From NCBI RefSeq assembly GCF_012650175.1, contig NZ_JAAILI010000046.1, forward strand, positions 18,909-82,908: a stretch of DNA of 64,000 nucleotides, written 5' to 3'. The stretch comes from Sphingomonas sp. S2M10 (GTDB lineage: Bacteria > Pseudomonadota > Alphaproteobacteria > Sphingomonadales > Sphingomonadaceae). Position 1 is the first letter of the stretch. Each line of letters starts with the position of its first letter. Positions 1-7,904 of the stretch are shown one piece after another. The translations under genes were made by a program, and so were the position numbers. The notes under the pieces are model-generated. The model saw nothing but the letters and a program-made list of their open reading frames with translations. It searched no databases and was not told the origin of the DNA.

Positions 1-987
1 GCCCGCCAGGCCGCGCTTAAGGCCGGGCTGCCCCAGCACATCGAGGCAACGACGATCAACAAGATGTGCGGATCGGGCATGCAGGCGACGATCATGGCCG
101 CCGAGGCGCTGGCCGCGGGCTCGGTCGACCTGCTGATCGCCGGCGGCATGGAGAGCATGACCAATGCGCCCTATCTGTCGATGCGTCATCGCAGCGGTGC
201 GCGGATCGGGCATGACGTGCTCAAGGACCATATGTTCCTCGACGGGCTGGAGGATGCCTATGAGCCCGGCCGCCTGATGGGCAGCTTCGCCGAGGAGACC
301 GCCAAGGAATATCAGTTCACCCGCGAGGCGCAGGATGCCTTCGCCATCGCCAGCCTCGAGCGCGCCAAGGCCGCCCAGACCAGCGGCGCCTTCGATCGCG
401 AGATCGTGCCGGTCGAGCTGCAGGGTCGCAAGGGCGTGGTGACGGTGGCGCTCGACGAGCAGCCGGCCAAGGCCGATCCGGCCAAGATCCCGACGCTCAA
501 GCCCGCCTTCGCCAAGGACGGGACGATCACGGCCGCCAATGCCTCATCGATCTCGGACGGCGCGGCGGCGCTGGTGCTGACGCGCGCCTCGGTGGCGGAG
601 ACGCTGGGGCTGACCCCGATCGCCCGGATCGTCAGCCATGCCGCGCACGCCCATGCGCCCGCCCGCTTCACCACCGCGCCGGTGTTCGCGATGCGCAAGG
701 CGCTGGCGAAGGCGGGCTGGGAAACCGGCGATGTCGATCTGTTCGAGGTCAACGAGGCGTTCGCCTGCGTGACGATGATCGCGATGCAGGAACTCGGCCT
801 CGCCCATGACACGGTCAACGTCCATGGCGGCGCCTGCGCGCTGGGCCACCCGATCGGCGCGAGCGGGGCGCGGGTGCTGGCGACGCTGCTCTCGGCGCTG
901 GAAGCGAAGGGCCAGAAGCGCGGCCTCGCGTCGCTGTGCATCGGCGGCGGCGAAGCGACCGCGGTGGCGGTGGAGCTGATGGATTGA
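1..987 (+). CDS. Acetyl-CoA C-acetyltransferase (thiolase), 5' end outside window
   Basis: A type II thiolase that condenses or cleaves acyl-CoA (2 acetyl-CoA to acetoacetyl-CoA, or beta-oxidation thiolysis) in the cytoplasm. The frame is open from base 1, so about 60-80 N-terminal residues are missing. Visible family marks are the acyl-accepting cysteine in NKMCGSGMQ near the start, GGMESMTNAPYL, NEAFA, the histidine in GGACALGHPIGASG, and the second catalytic cysteine in SLCIGGGEA near the C-terminus. All catalytic residues after the truncation point are intact. The exact substrate (acetoacetyl-CoA or a longer beta-ketoacyl-CoA) cannot be read from sequence. A palindromic repeat follows directly downstream. 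Confidence 0.95.
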   Translation, partial: ARQAALKAGLPQHIEATTINKMCGSGMQATIMAAEALAAGSVDLLIAGGMESMTNAPYLSMRHRSGARIGHDVLKDHMFLDGLEDAYEPGRLMGSFAEETAKEYQFTREAQDAFAIASLERAKAAQTSGAFDREIVPVELQGRKGVVTVALDEQPAKADPAKIPTLKPAFAKDGTITAANASSISDGAAALVLTRASVAETLGLTPIARIVSHAAHAHAPARFTTAPVFAMRKALAKAGWETGDVDLFEVNEAFACVTMIAMQELGLAHDTVNVHGGACALGHPIGASGARVLATLLSALEAKGQKRGLASLCIGGGEATAVAVELMD

Positions 988-1000
988 GTGCCAAACACTT

Positions 1001-1107
1001 AGCCCCTCGTCCTGGGAGGAGGGGTTGGGGTGGAGGGATTCCAGAACGCAGGTGGGTCTCTGCGAGACACCGCCCCACCCCAACCCCTCCCCTGAAGGGG
1101 AGGGGCT
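1001..1107. repeat. Dispersed intergenic palindromic element, copy 1
   Basis: A 107-base intergenic unit whose ends are inverted copies (agcccct...aggggct), with inner arms ggggttggggtgg and ccaccccaacccc. The centre holds tctctgcgaga. The same element lies at 2685-2792 in the opposite orientation, with only scattered substitutions. It encodes nothing and sits between a stop codon and the 3' end of the convergent SH3 gene, the usual place for REP/MITE-like units. Its transcript would fold into a long hairpin and might also act in termination. Confidence 0.85.
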
Positions 1108-1119
1108 TGAGAGCCGTAT

Positions 1120-1602
1120 TTACCGCACCGTTTCGCCCGGCTCGGTACCCCAGATCCGCGCCTGCGCGACATAGCCGGCACGCCCGCCGGCATCGAACCA
1201 GCACCAGCCGCCGCTGCACGCGCTGATCTTGCCGACCACGCCCGGCGCCGCCCGCCAGCTGATGTGCGAATCCCCGGACGGGCTGCTGTGCAGTTCGGCC
1301 ACGCCCCCCACCACGATCGCGCTGCGCTTGTCGTCGAGCAGGTTGGCCTGCATCCAGCCTTCGGCGCCGTCGGGATCACGGACCTTCACCCAGGCGCCGT
1401 AGCTGGCCAGCACCTTCATCGGCAGCCCGCGCCGCTGGTAGAACCAGCTGGTGGGATAGTTGCGCCCCGGCCCGCTGCGCATCCGCGCCTTGCTCGCCTT
1501 GAGCGACGCATAATAAGGCGGCTTGCGCTCCGCCTGTGCGGGCGTGGCCAGCGCGACGAGCGCCAGAGCCGAAAGTTCGATCGAGAGACGCCGATGCTGC
1601 AT
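1120..1602 (-). CDS. Secreted bacterial SH3-domain protein
   Basis: A 160-residue exported protein. Residues 1-24 form a signal peptide (basic MQHRR, then a hydrophobic stretch ending in ATPAQA before E). The mature part reads as two SH3b-like repeats: one around YASLKASKARMRSGPGRNYPTSWFYQRRGLPMKVL with WVKVRDPDGAEGWM, and a second ending in GRAGYV. This family binds peptidoglycan or acts as a periplasmic scaffold; no enzymatic residues are seen. The start was taken at the signal peptide; a longer frame upstream lacks one. It is divergent from the 2-hydroxyacid dehydrogenase gene, with 73 bases between starts. Confidence 0.8.
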   Translation of the reverse strand: MQHRRLSIELSALALVALATPAQAERKPPYYASLKASKARMRSGPGRNYPTSWFYQRRGLPMKVLASYGAWVKVRDPDGAEGWMQANLLDDKRSAIVVGGVAELHSSPSGDSHISWRAAPGVVGKISACSGGWCWFDAGGRAGYVAQARIWGTEPGETVR

Positions 1603-1675
1603 GCGCCGTCTATCGACCAGCCCGCCGCGCGCTTCAACCGTTGACTGCGCCGCCCGCACCCGCCAATCCATTGCC

Positions 1676-2674
1676 ATGGCCGATCCCAAGCGACCGTCCC
1701 GCCCCCGGGTGATCCTCACCCGCGCGCTGCCGCATGCCAGCGAAGCGCGGATGGCGGAACTGTTCGAATCGGTTGCCAACCCCGACGATATGCCGATGGA
1801 CGCCGCCGGGCTCGCCGCCGCGATGGCCGATGCCGATGTGCTGGTCCCCACCGTCACCGACCGGATCACCGCCGATCTGATCGCCGCCGCACCCGACCGC
1901 CTGCGCTTGATCGCCAACTACGGCGCAGGCGTCGGCCATATCGACCTCAAGGCCGCGCGCGCCCGCGGTATCATCGTCACCAACACGCCGGGCGTGCTGA
2001 CCGACGATACCGCCGACATGGCGATGGCGCTGATCCTCGCGGTGCCGCGGCGATTGGTCGAGGGCGACAAGCTGGTCCGCTCGGGCGCGTGGCGCGGCTG
2101 GAGCCCGACCAGCATGCGCGGCCATCGGATCGGCGGACGCAAGCTCGGCATCCTCGGCATGGGACGGATCGGCCAGGCCGTGGCGCAGCGTGCGCGCGCC
2201 TTCGGGCTGCAGATCCATTATCACGGGCGGCACCGGGTCCATGAGGTGCTCGAGCACCAGCTGGGCGCCACCTATCACGACGATCTCGACGCGATGCTCG
2301 AAGCGATCGATATCCTGACGATCCATACACCGCACACCGCCACCACCAGCGGGCTGATCGACGCGCGGCGGCTCGACCTGCTCGGGCCGGAGGCTTGGCT
2401 GGTCAACACCGCGCGCGGCGAGATCGTCGATCCGGAGGCGCTGCTGACGGCGCTGCAGGAGCGCCGGATCGCGGGGGCCGGGCTCGACGTCTATGTCGAC
2501 GAGCCCAGGGTCGACCCTGGGCTCATGGCGCTGGAGAATGTCGTGCTGCTGCCGCATCTCGGCTCGGCAACCTTCGAGGCACGCGAGGCGATGGGGATGA
2601 AGGTCATCGCCAATATCCGCAGCTGGGCCGATGGCCACCGCCCGCCGGATCAGGTGTTCGAGGGGTGGTTGTGA
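1676..2674 (+). CDS. D-2-hydroxyacid dehydrogenase (glyoxylate/hydroxypyruvate reductase type)
   Basis: A 332-residue NAD(P)H-dependent oxidoreductase that interconverts 2-keto acids and D-2-hydroxy acids in the cytosol. The Rossmann motif is LGILGMGRIGQAVAQRARAFG. The substrate-binding arginine is in NTARGEIVD, the acid/base glutamate in the region VDEPRVDPG, and the catalytic histidine in LLPHLGSATFEAR. The length is normal for the family. Glyoxylate reductase is the closest guess by pattern, but related enzymes act on hydroxypyruvate or phenylpyruvate. The start is the ATG of MADPKRPSRP; a longer in-frame extension is low-complexity and overlaps the divergent SH3 gene. Confidence 0.88.
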   Translation: MADPKRPSRPRVILTRALPHASEARMAELFESVANPDDMPMDAAGLAAAMADADVLVPTVTDRITADLIAAAPDRLRLIANYGAGVGHIDLKAARARGIIVTNTPGVLTDDTADMAMALILAVPRRLVEGDKLVRSGAWRGWSPTSMRGHRIGGRKLGILGMGRIGQAVAQRARAFGLQIHYHGRHRVHEVLEHQLGATYHDDLDAMLEAIDILTIHTPHTATTSGLIDARRLDLLGPEAWLVNTARGEIVDPEALLTALQERRIAGAGLDVYVDEPRVDPGLMALENVVLLPHLGSATFEAREAMGMKVIANIRSWADGHRPPDQVFEGWL

Positions 2675-2684
2675 ACTTCCCTTA

Positions 2685-2792
2685 AGCCCCTCCCCTTCAG
2701 GGGAGGGGTTGGGGTGGGGCAGAGTCTCGCAGAGACCAGCAGACGTTCCGGAATCCCTCCACCCCCAACCCCTCCTCCAAGGAGGAGGGGCT
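2685..2792. repeat. Dispersed intergenic palindromic element, copy 2 (inverted)
   Basis: The reverse complement of this 108-base unit matches the element at 1001-1107 almost base for base, including termini, GC-rich arms and the tctctgcgaga centre. It fills the gap between the convergent dehydrogenase and nitronate monooxygenase genes. The two copies form a widely spaced inverted pair around the SH3 and dehydrogenase genes. Confidence 0.85.
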
Positions 2793-2805
2793 AGAAGTTC
2801 GCCCC

Positions 2806-4209
2806 TCAATCCCCGGTCAGGATCCGGTCGACCAGCTGCTTCACCGTCGGCACGAACCCGTTCGAATAGAAGGGATCGCGCTTGAAGTTGTACGCGGCGT
2901 GGCCGGCGAACATCAGGTTCTGGTCGGTATCGCCGCCATGGGCGATGTCCTGCAGCGTCTTCTGGATGCAGAAGCTGCGCGGATCGGCCAGGCGGCCGGT
3001 CGAGTTGGTCTCGCTATCCGCCCAGGACGAGAACTGGCACTGGCTGAGGCAGCCCATGCAGTCGGCCTGGTCCTTGCGGATGATCTGCTGGTCCTCGGAG
3101 GTCACGAACACCAGCGTGTTGTCCGGCGTCTTGAGCGCGCTGGTGAAGCCCAAGCCATGCCACTCGCGCGCGCGCAGCAGGTCGTTGCGCGTCACCCAGA
3201 AATTCTTGCCCTTCACGCCGACGTCGAGCTGGAAGGTGTGGTCGCCCGCCGCCTCGGTCGAATAGGGGATCTGGCGCTCGCTGCGCGCTTCGAGATGGCG
3301 CAGGAACGGGTTGCGCACCGCGCTGGAATAGAAGCCGGTCGGCGAGAAGCGATGCAGCAGCACGTCGCCTTCCTCGATCTCCATCAGCTTGGCCTTCCAG
3401 CCTTCGGGGATCGGGCTTTCCTGCGTCAGCAGCGGGCGCGTGCCGAACTGGAAGGCGATCGCACCCAGCTCCGGATTGTCGATCCAGTCGTTCCAGTCGC
3501 GCAGATACCAGACGCCGCCGGCCATCACGATCGGCACGCTGTCCGGCAGCCCGCCCTCGCGCATCACCTCGCGCAGCGCCTTGACGCGCGGATAGGGATC
3601 CTGCGGCGCGCGCGGGTCCTCGGCATTGGACAGGCCGTTATGCCCGCCGGCGAGCCAGGGATCCTCATAGACCACCGCTGCCAGCCATTGCTGCGCCTTC
3701 GAATAGGCCCGCTTCCACAGCGCGCGGAAGGCGCGGCCCGAGCTGACGATCGGCAGGTAGCTCACCTCGTGGTGCGCCGCGATCTCGCTGAGCTTGTAGG
3801 GCATGCCCGCACCGCAGGTGACACCCGCGACCATGCCCTTGGTCCGCTCCAGCACGCCCTGGAGGACGCGCTGGGCGCCGCCCATTTCCCAGAGCACGTT
3901 GATGTTGATCGCGCCCTTGCCGCCGGCGATCTCGAACGCCTTTTTCACCTGCTGGACGGCGCCTTCGATGGCATATTGGATCAGCTCTTCGTGGCGCTCG
4001 CGGCGCGTGAGGGCACGGTAGATCTGCGGGATGATCTTGCCATCCGCGTCATAGCTGTCGGCGTTGACCGCGCTGACCGTGCCGATGCCGCCGGCGGCCG
4101 CCCAGGCCCCCGCGCTCGCATGGTTGGTCGCTGCGACGCCCTTCCCACCCTCGACCAGCGGCCAGACCTCACGGCCGTTATAGTTGATGGGCGAAAGACC
4201 CTTGAACAC
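2806..4209 (-). CDS. Nitronate monooxygenase / 2-nitropropane dioxygenase family flavoprotein
   Basis: A 467-residue FMN-dependent TIM-barrel enzyme expected to oxidise alkyl nitronates. Family pattern includes the N-terminal INYNGREVWPLVEGGKGVA, glycine-rich FMN-phosphate segments (AGVTCGAGMP, IVMAGGVWYLRD) and FQFGTRPLLTQES. The start is GTG (VFKGLSPI) with GGAGG four bases upstream; an ATG overlapping this site is in the wrong frame, and an in-frame ATG 51 bases upstream has no ribosome-binding site. The protein is longer than classical nitronate monooxygenases (about 350 residues) because of a C-terminal extension carrying a cysteine cluster CMGCLSQC, which could bind a metal or Fe-S centre. 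The natural substrate is unknown. Confidence 0.8.
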   Translation of the reverse strand: MFKGLSPINYNGREVWPLVEGGKGVAATNHASAGAWAAAGGIGTVSAVNADSYDADGKIIPQIYRALTRRERHEELIQYAIEGAVQQVKKAFEIAGGKGAININVLWEMGGAQRVLQGVLERTKGMVAGVTCGAGMPYKLSEIAAHHEVSYLPIVSSGRAFRALWKRAYSKAQQWLAAVVYEDPWLAGGHNGLSNAEDPRAPQDPYPRVKALREVMREGGLPDSVPIVMAGGVWYLRDWNDWIDNPELGAIAFQFGTRPLLTQESPIPEGWKAKLMEIEEGDVLLHRFSPTGFYSSAVRNPFLRHLEARSERQIPYSTEAAGDHTFQLDVGVKGKNFWVTRNDLLRAREWHGLGFTSALKTPDNTLVFVTSEDQQIIRKDQADCMGCLSQCQFSSWADSETNSTGRLADPRSFCIQKTLQDIAHGGDTDQNLMFAGHAAYNFKRDPFYSNGFVPTVKQLVDRILTGD

Positions 4210-4288
4210 ATTGCCTCCACAAAAATTGCCGCGCGACGCTAGCCGGAACGGCCGCAACAAGCGAGTAACAAATCATGCCGGGCCCGCC

Positions 4289-5422
4289 TCAGCCCAGCGC
4301 GCCCGGCCGTCCCATCGCCTGGGCATAGAGCCGCGCATAGGCCGCGACCATCGCGGCTTCGTCGTACAACGCGGCAGCGCGCACCCGGTTCGCACCCCCC
4401 ACATAGCGGCGTTCGTCGGGGTGCTTGGCGAGCGCGTCCAGCCGATCGCGCAACGATACCTCGGTCCGATCGGCGGAAAGATACCGGCGATTGGGCTCGG
4501 ACACCATCGCCGCAATATCCCCTACCTCGGGCGCGACGATCGGCAGCCCGGCCGCCATCGCCTCCAGCACCGAAACCGGCGCCTGCTCGCTTCGGGACGA
4601 CAGCGCGAAGATGTCGAACAGCCCCAGATAGCGCTGCGGATCGGGCAGGAAGCCGGGCAGGAATACCTGCTCTTCCACTGCCATGCTTTCCGCCTGATCG
4701 AGGATCGCCTGGCGTTCCGGCCCCTCGCCCAGGATCACCAGCTTGAACCGCGCGCTCATGCCCGCGACGGCGCGGACCAGCATCGGCAGGTCCTTCACCG
4801 GCCGCAGCCCGGCGAGGCAGGCGATGAACACTTCGCCTTCGCGGCGCTTGGCGAGCATCGGCAGCAGCGAGGGATCGAGCGGGCCGGCATAGCGCGCCAC
4901 CGATACGCCGTTGTCGATGCGGACCAGTCGCTCGGCGGGCTGCTTCCAGAACTTGATCGCGACCTGTTCGAGCTTTTCGGACGGCACCACGAGCGCATTG
5001 GCGGCCGGCAGCGCCATGCGGCGGTACATGTTGCGGACGGTGCTCAGCTTCTCCGCCTCGTCGGCGTTGAACCCGTCCTCGTGGTGGATGATCGGCGGCA
5101 GGCTCTTGCCGAACACCCGCGCCGCCATCACGCCGTCGATCGCGCCCCAATTATAGGTGAGCACCAGATCGAAGCGCCGCATGAACCGCGCGATCGCCTC
5201 GTACCGCTTGACCGAAGGCCTGCCGGTGAGCGGCGGCGGATCGAGCGCGATCTCGTATTTGATGTGCTTGTCGATGGCCTCGCGCGCACCGAGCTGGTCG
5301 GGCATCGCCGAGACGATGGTGTGCCGCGCGCGGTCCCCAAAGGCGTTCATCAGCTGCACCGCCCGCGCTTCCTTGCCGCCGAGCGCGAAGGTCGAATGAA
5401 GATGGAGGATATGGATCGACAT
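4289..5422 (-). CDS. Glycosyltransferase family 4 (GT-B fold)
   Basis: A 377-residue cytoplasmic or membrane-associated glycosyltransferase. The N-terminal acceptor domain begins MSIHILHLHSTFALGGKEARAV, with the glycine-rich GGKE loop typical of GT4. The C-terminal donor domain contains CLAGLRPVKDLPMLVRA and the E-x7-E signature around EQAPVSVLEAMAAGLPIVAP, which binds the nucleotide-sugar ribose and phosphate. The likely role is transfer of a sugar to lipid or polysaccharide in envelope or exopolysaccharide synthesis, but no other polysaccharide genes lie nearby. A palindromic repeat sits upstream of its start. Confidence 0.85.
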   Translation of the reverse strand: MSIHILHLHSTFALGGKEARAVQLMNAFGDRARHTIVSAMPDQLGAREAIDKHIKYEIALDPPPLTGRPSVKRYEAIARFMRRFDLVLTYNWGAIDGVMAARVFGKSLPPIIHHEDGFNADEAEKLSTVRNMYRRMALPAANALVVPSEKLEQVAIKFWKQPAERLVRIDNGVSVARYAGPLDPSLLPMLAKRREGEVFIACLAGLRPVKDLPMLVRAVAGMSARFKLVILGEGPERQAILDQAESMAVEEQVFLPGFLPDPQRYLGLFDIFALSSRSEQAPVSVLEAMAAGLPIVAPEVGDIAAMVSEPNRRYLSADRTEVSLRDRLDALAKHPDERRYVGGANRVRAAALYDEAAMVAAYARLYAQAMGRPGALG

Positions 5423-5467
5423 GGGGCCCGGGATGTAGCGGGCGATTGCGGCGGCGTCATCGGCTAA

Positions 5468-5609
5468 AGATCCTCCCCGGCACGGGGAGGGGGTCCAAGA
5501 CGCGCAGCGGCTTGGTGGAGGGGGAGTGCGGCAATCGACATCCCTTGTGGCGAGCCCCCTCCACCACCGCCTTCGGCGGCGGTCCCCCTCCCCGTTCCGG
5601 GGAGGATCT
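5468..5609. repeat. Palindromic intergenic repeat of a second family
   Basis: A 142-base unit bounded by agatcctcccc and its complement ggggaggatct, with inner inverted arms (gggggtcc / ggacc-type and gtggaggggg / ccccctccac) and a local hairpin ccgccttcggcgg. It lies between the divergently oriented starts and stops of the glycosyltransferase and alpha/beta hydrolase genes; its last bases include the hydrolase stop codon at 5609. It differs in sequence from the copies at 1001 and 2685 but shares the architecture of a GC-rich palindrome of 100-150 bases. Confidence 0.75.
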
Positions 5610-6475
5610 CAGGCGATCTCCGCCAACAGCCGCTCGATCCCCGCCACCGCTTCCGGTTCATCGAGCGTCGGGGCATGGCCCACCCCGGCCACCGTCACCA
5701 GCTCGGCGCCCGGAACCCGCGCGACCATCTTCTCCGCCGTCTCCGCACGCAGGATGTCCGATCGCTCCCCGCGCACCACCAGCAGCGGGCGGCCGGCGAG
5801 CGCGTCGATCGTCGGCCACATGTCCGGCCCTGCCTCGTTGCCCGGTACGCGGAACGGCTCGGCGATCTTCATGTCATAGTCGAGCACGATGCGGCCCTGG
5901 CTGTTCACCCGGAGGAGCCGCTTGGCCATCGCCAGCCAGTCCTCGATCCGGTAGTCCGGGTAGACGTCCGCATTCGCTTCGGCGACGCCGCGCGCCGCGT
6001 GCATCCAGGTCGGGTACCAGACCTGCTTGCCGACATAGGTGCGGATCCGCGCGAGGCCCGCCGGGTTCAGCTCCGGCCCGACATCGTTGAGCACCGCGCC
6101 GGCCAGCTTGCCGCCGTCGGTCGCCGCGAGCAGCATCGTCACGATGCCACCAAGCGAGGTGCCGACCGCGACGAACTTCTCGATCTTGAGCTCGGCGAGC
6201 AGCGCCTCGACATCCTGCAGATAGACGAGCGGGACATAGCTCATCGGGTCCTTGGCATAGGCGCTCTCGCCCCGGCCGCGAAACTCGACGCAGAGCACCC
6301 GCCACGCGCCCGAGAAACGCGCGGCGAGGTCGGCGAAGTCGCGCGCATTGCGGGTGAGGCCCGGGAAGCAGATCAGCGGCGGGCGGTCGTCGCGCCCCGG
6401 ATAGTCGCGATAATGCAGCCGCAGGCCGTCTTTCGACCACCAAACGCCATCGGAGTAGTTGCGCCGAGCATCCAT
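5609..6475 (-). CDS. Alpha/beta-fold hydrolase
   Basis: A 288-residue soluble serine hydrolase. The oxyanion-hole region is PPLICFPGLTRNARDF, the nucleophile elbow is AVGTSLGGIVTML (G-x-S-x-G), a likely acid lies in RGERSDIL, and the catalytic histidine is in VAGVGHAPTLDEPE. The substrate is not predictable; relatives include epoxide hydrolases, esterases and lactonases. The start MDARRNYSDG was chosen because it leaves 18 bases before the divergent selO start; the next ATG upstream (6511) would overlap selO. The end lies inside a palindromic repeat. Confidence 0.8.
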   Translation of the reverse strand: MDARRNYSDGVWWSKDGLRLHYRDYPGRDDRPPLICFPGLTRNARDFADLAARFSGAWRVLCVEFRGRGESAYAKDPMSYVPLVYLQDVEALLAELKIEKFVAVGTSLGGIVTMLLAATDGGKLAGAVLNDVGPELNPAGLARIRTYVGKQVWYPTWMHAARGVAEANADVYPDYRIEDWLAMAKRLLRVNSQGRIVLDYDMKIAEPFRVPGNEAGPDMWPTIDALAGRPLLVVRGERSDILRAETAEKMVARVPGAELVTVAGVGHAPTLDEPEAVAGIERLLAEIA

Positions 6476-6493
6476 CGCGCCCCATATCGCCGC

Positions 6494-7843
6494 ATGGCCT
6501 TTGCTCCGCAACAGGCGATCCTCGAACTAGGGGATGGCTTCTACGATCCGGTGGCGCCCGCGCGCTTCCCCCAGACGATCCTCCGCTTCCGCAACGACCG
6601 CGCCGCCGCGACCGTGGGGCTGGCGGGGCTGAGCGATGCCGAATGGCTCGCCCATTTCGCGCGGTTCGAGCCGCTCGCGGGCAGCCTGCCGCAGCCGCTG
6701 GCGCTGCGCTATCACGGCCACCAGTTCCGCGTGTACAATCCCGAGATCGGCGACGGCCGCGGCTTCCTGTTCGCGCAGATGACCGACGATGCCGGCCGGC
6801 TGATGGACCTCGGCACCAAGGGATCGGGGCAGACACCGTACAGCCGTTTCGGCGACGGGCGGCTCACCCTGAAGGGCGGCGTGCGCGAGATCCTCGCCAC
6901 CGAGATGCTGGAAGCGCTGGGCGTCGAGACCAGCCGCACCTTCTCGCTGGTCGAAACGGGCGAATCGCTCCATCGCGGCGACGAGCCCTCCCCCACCCGC
7001 TCCGCGGTGCTGGTGCGGCTCAACCATGGCCATATCCGCATCGGCGTGTTCCAGCGCCTCGCCTATTTCCAGGACGAGGAAGGGCTGCGGAAGCTCACCG
7101 GCTATGTGCTGCGCCACTATTTCGGCGAGGACGACGGGCCGGATGCACCGGAGCGCCTGCTCACCCATGTCGTCGCCCGCACCGCGCGGCTGGCGGGGCA
7201 GTTCATGGCGGCCGGCTTCGTCCACGGGGTGCTCAACAGCGACAATATCAACGTCACCGGGGAAAGCTTCGACTATGGCCCCTGGCGCTTCGCCCCCAGC
7301 TGGGCGGCGAACTTCACCGCGGCCTATTTCGACCAGAACGGCCTCTATGCCTTTGGTCGCCAGCCCGAGGCGATCTATTGGGACGTGATGCAGCTCGCCA
7401 TCTCGCTGCGGCTGATCGCCGAGGAAGCGCCGCTGATCGTCGCGCTGGAGGGCTTTGCCCCCGCTTATCATCGCGCGGAAGCCGAGGCCGTGCTCTGGCG
7501 CCTCGGCGTCCAGCGGCGCGACGAGGCCAGCGACCGCGCGCTGACCGAAGCGGTGGAGGTGGCGCTCAACCAGACCGGCACGCTGCTCCACCGTTTCTAT
7601 TTCGACGCATTCGGCGGCAGCCTGCCCGCAAGCTATGGCGCAGAGTTTGCCGAGGTCCGCAGCCGCCTCGCCGACTATCGCCCGCGCAAGCCCCGCGACC
7701 ATGGCTATTGGCGCGGCGAGCCCTGTTCGATGCTGATCGACGAGGTCGAATCGCTCTGGTCCGCCATCGCCGAGCACGACGACTGGGCGCCGCTCCACGC
7801 CAAGGTGGCGGCGATCCGGGTGATGGGCGAGGCTCTGGCCTAG
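6494..7843 (+). CDS. selO: Protein adenylyltransferase SelO (YdiU/UPF0061 pseudokinase-fold AMPylase)
   Basis: A 449-residue protein of the SelO family, which transfers AMP from ATP to Ser/Thr/Tyr of target proteins and in E. coli is linked to redox homeostasis. Typical signatures are present: LALRYHGHQFRVYNPEIGDGRG, DLGTKGSGQTPYSRFGDGRLTLKGGVRE, and the metal-binding segment HGVLNSDNINVTGESFDYGPW, where an Asn and an Asp coordinate Mg-ATP. The C-terminus ends normally. It is divergent from the hydrolase gene with a gap of only 18 bases, so any promoter must overlap one of the two coding regions. Confidence 0.92.
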   Translation: MAFAPQQAILELGDGFYDPVAPARFPQTILRFRNDRAAATVGLAGLSDAEWLAHFARFEPLAGSLPQPLALRYHGHQFRVYNPEIGDGRGFLFAQMTDDAGRLMDLGTKGSGQTPYSRFGDGRLTLKGGVREILATEMLEALGVETSRTFSLVETGESLHRGDEPSPTRSAVLVRLNHGHIRIGVFQRLAYFQDEEGLRKLTGYVLRHYFGEDDGPDAPERLLTHVVARTARLAGQFMAAGFVHGVLNSDNINVTGESFDYGPWRFAPSWAANFTAAYFDQNGLYAFGRQPEAIYWDVMQLAISLRLIAEEAPLIVALEGFAPAYHRAEAEAVLWRLGVQRRDEASDRALTEAVEVALNQTGTLLHRFYFDAFGGSLPASYGAEFAEVRSRLADYRPRKPRDHGYWRGEPCSMLIDEVESLWSAIAEHDDWAPLHAKVAAIRVMGEALA

Positions 7844-7904
7844 CGCCGCGAAATCGGGCAAAGCGATCGTAACAGGGGCAACGAACCAGAAATACAGAAG
7901 GCCC

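Noticed and set aside
2899..4242. 447-codon open frame on the plus strand
   Set aside because: Antisense to the nitronate monooxygenase gene, which has clear family blocks and a good start; high-GC DNA often leaves such frames open.
4184..5467. 427-codon open frame on the plus strand
   Set aside because: Antisense to the glycosyltransferase gene and running into a palindromic repeat; low-complexity His/Arg/Asp composition.
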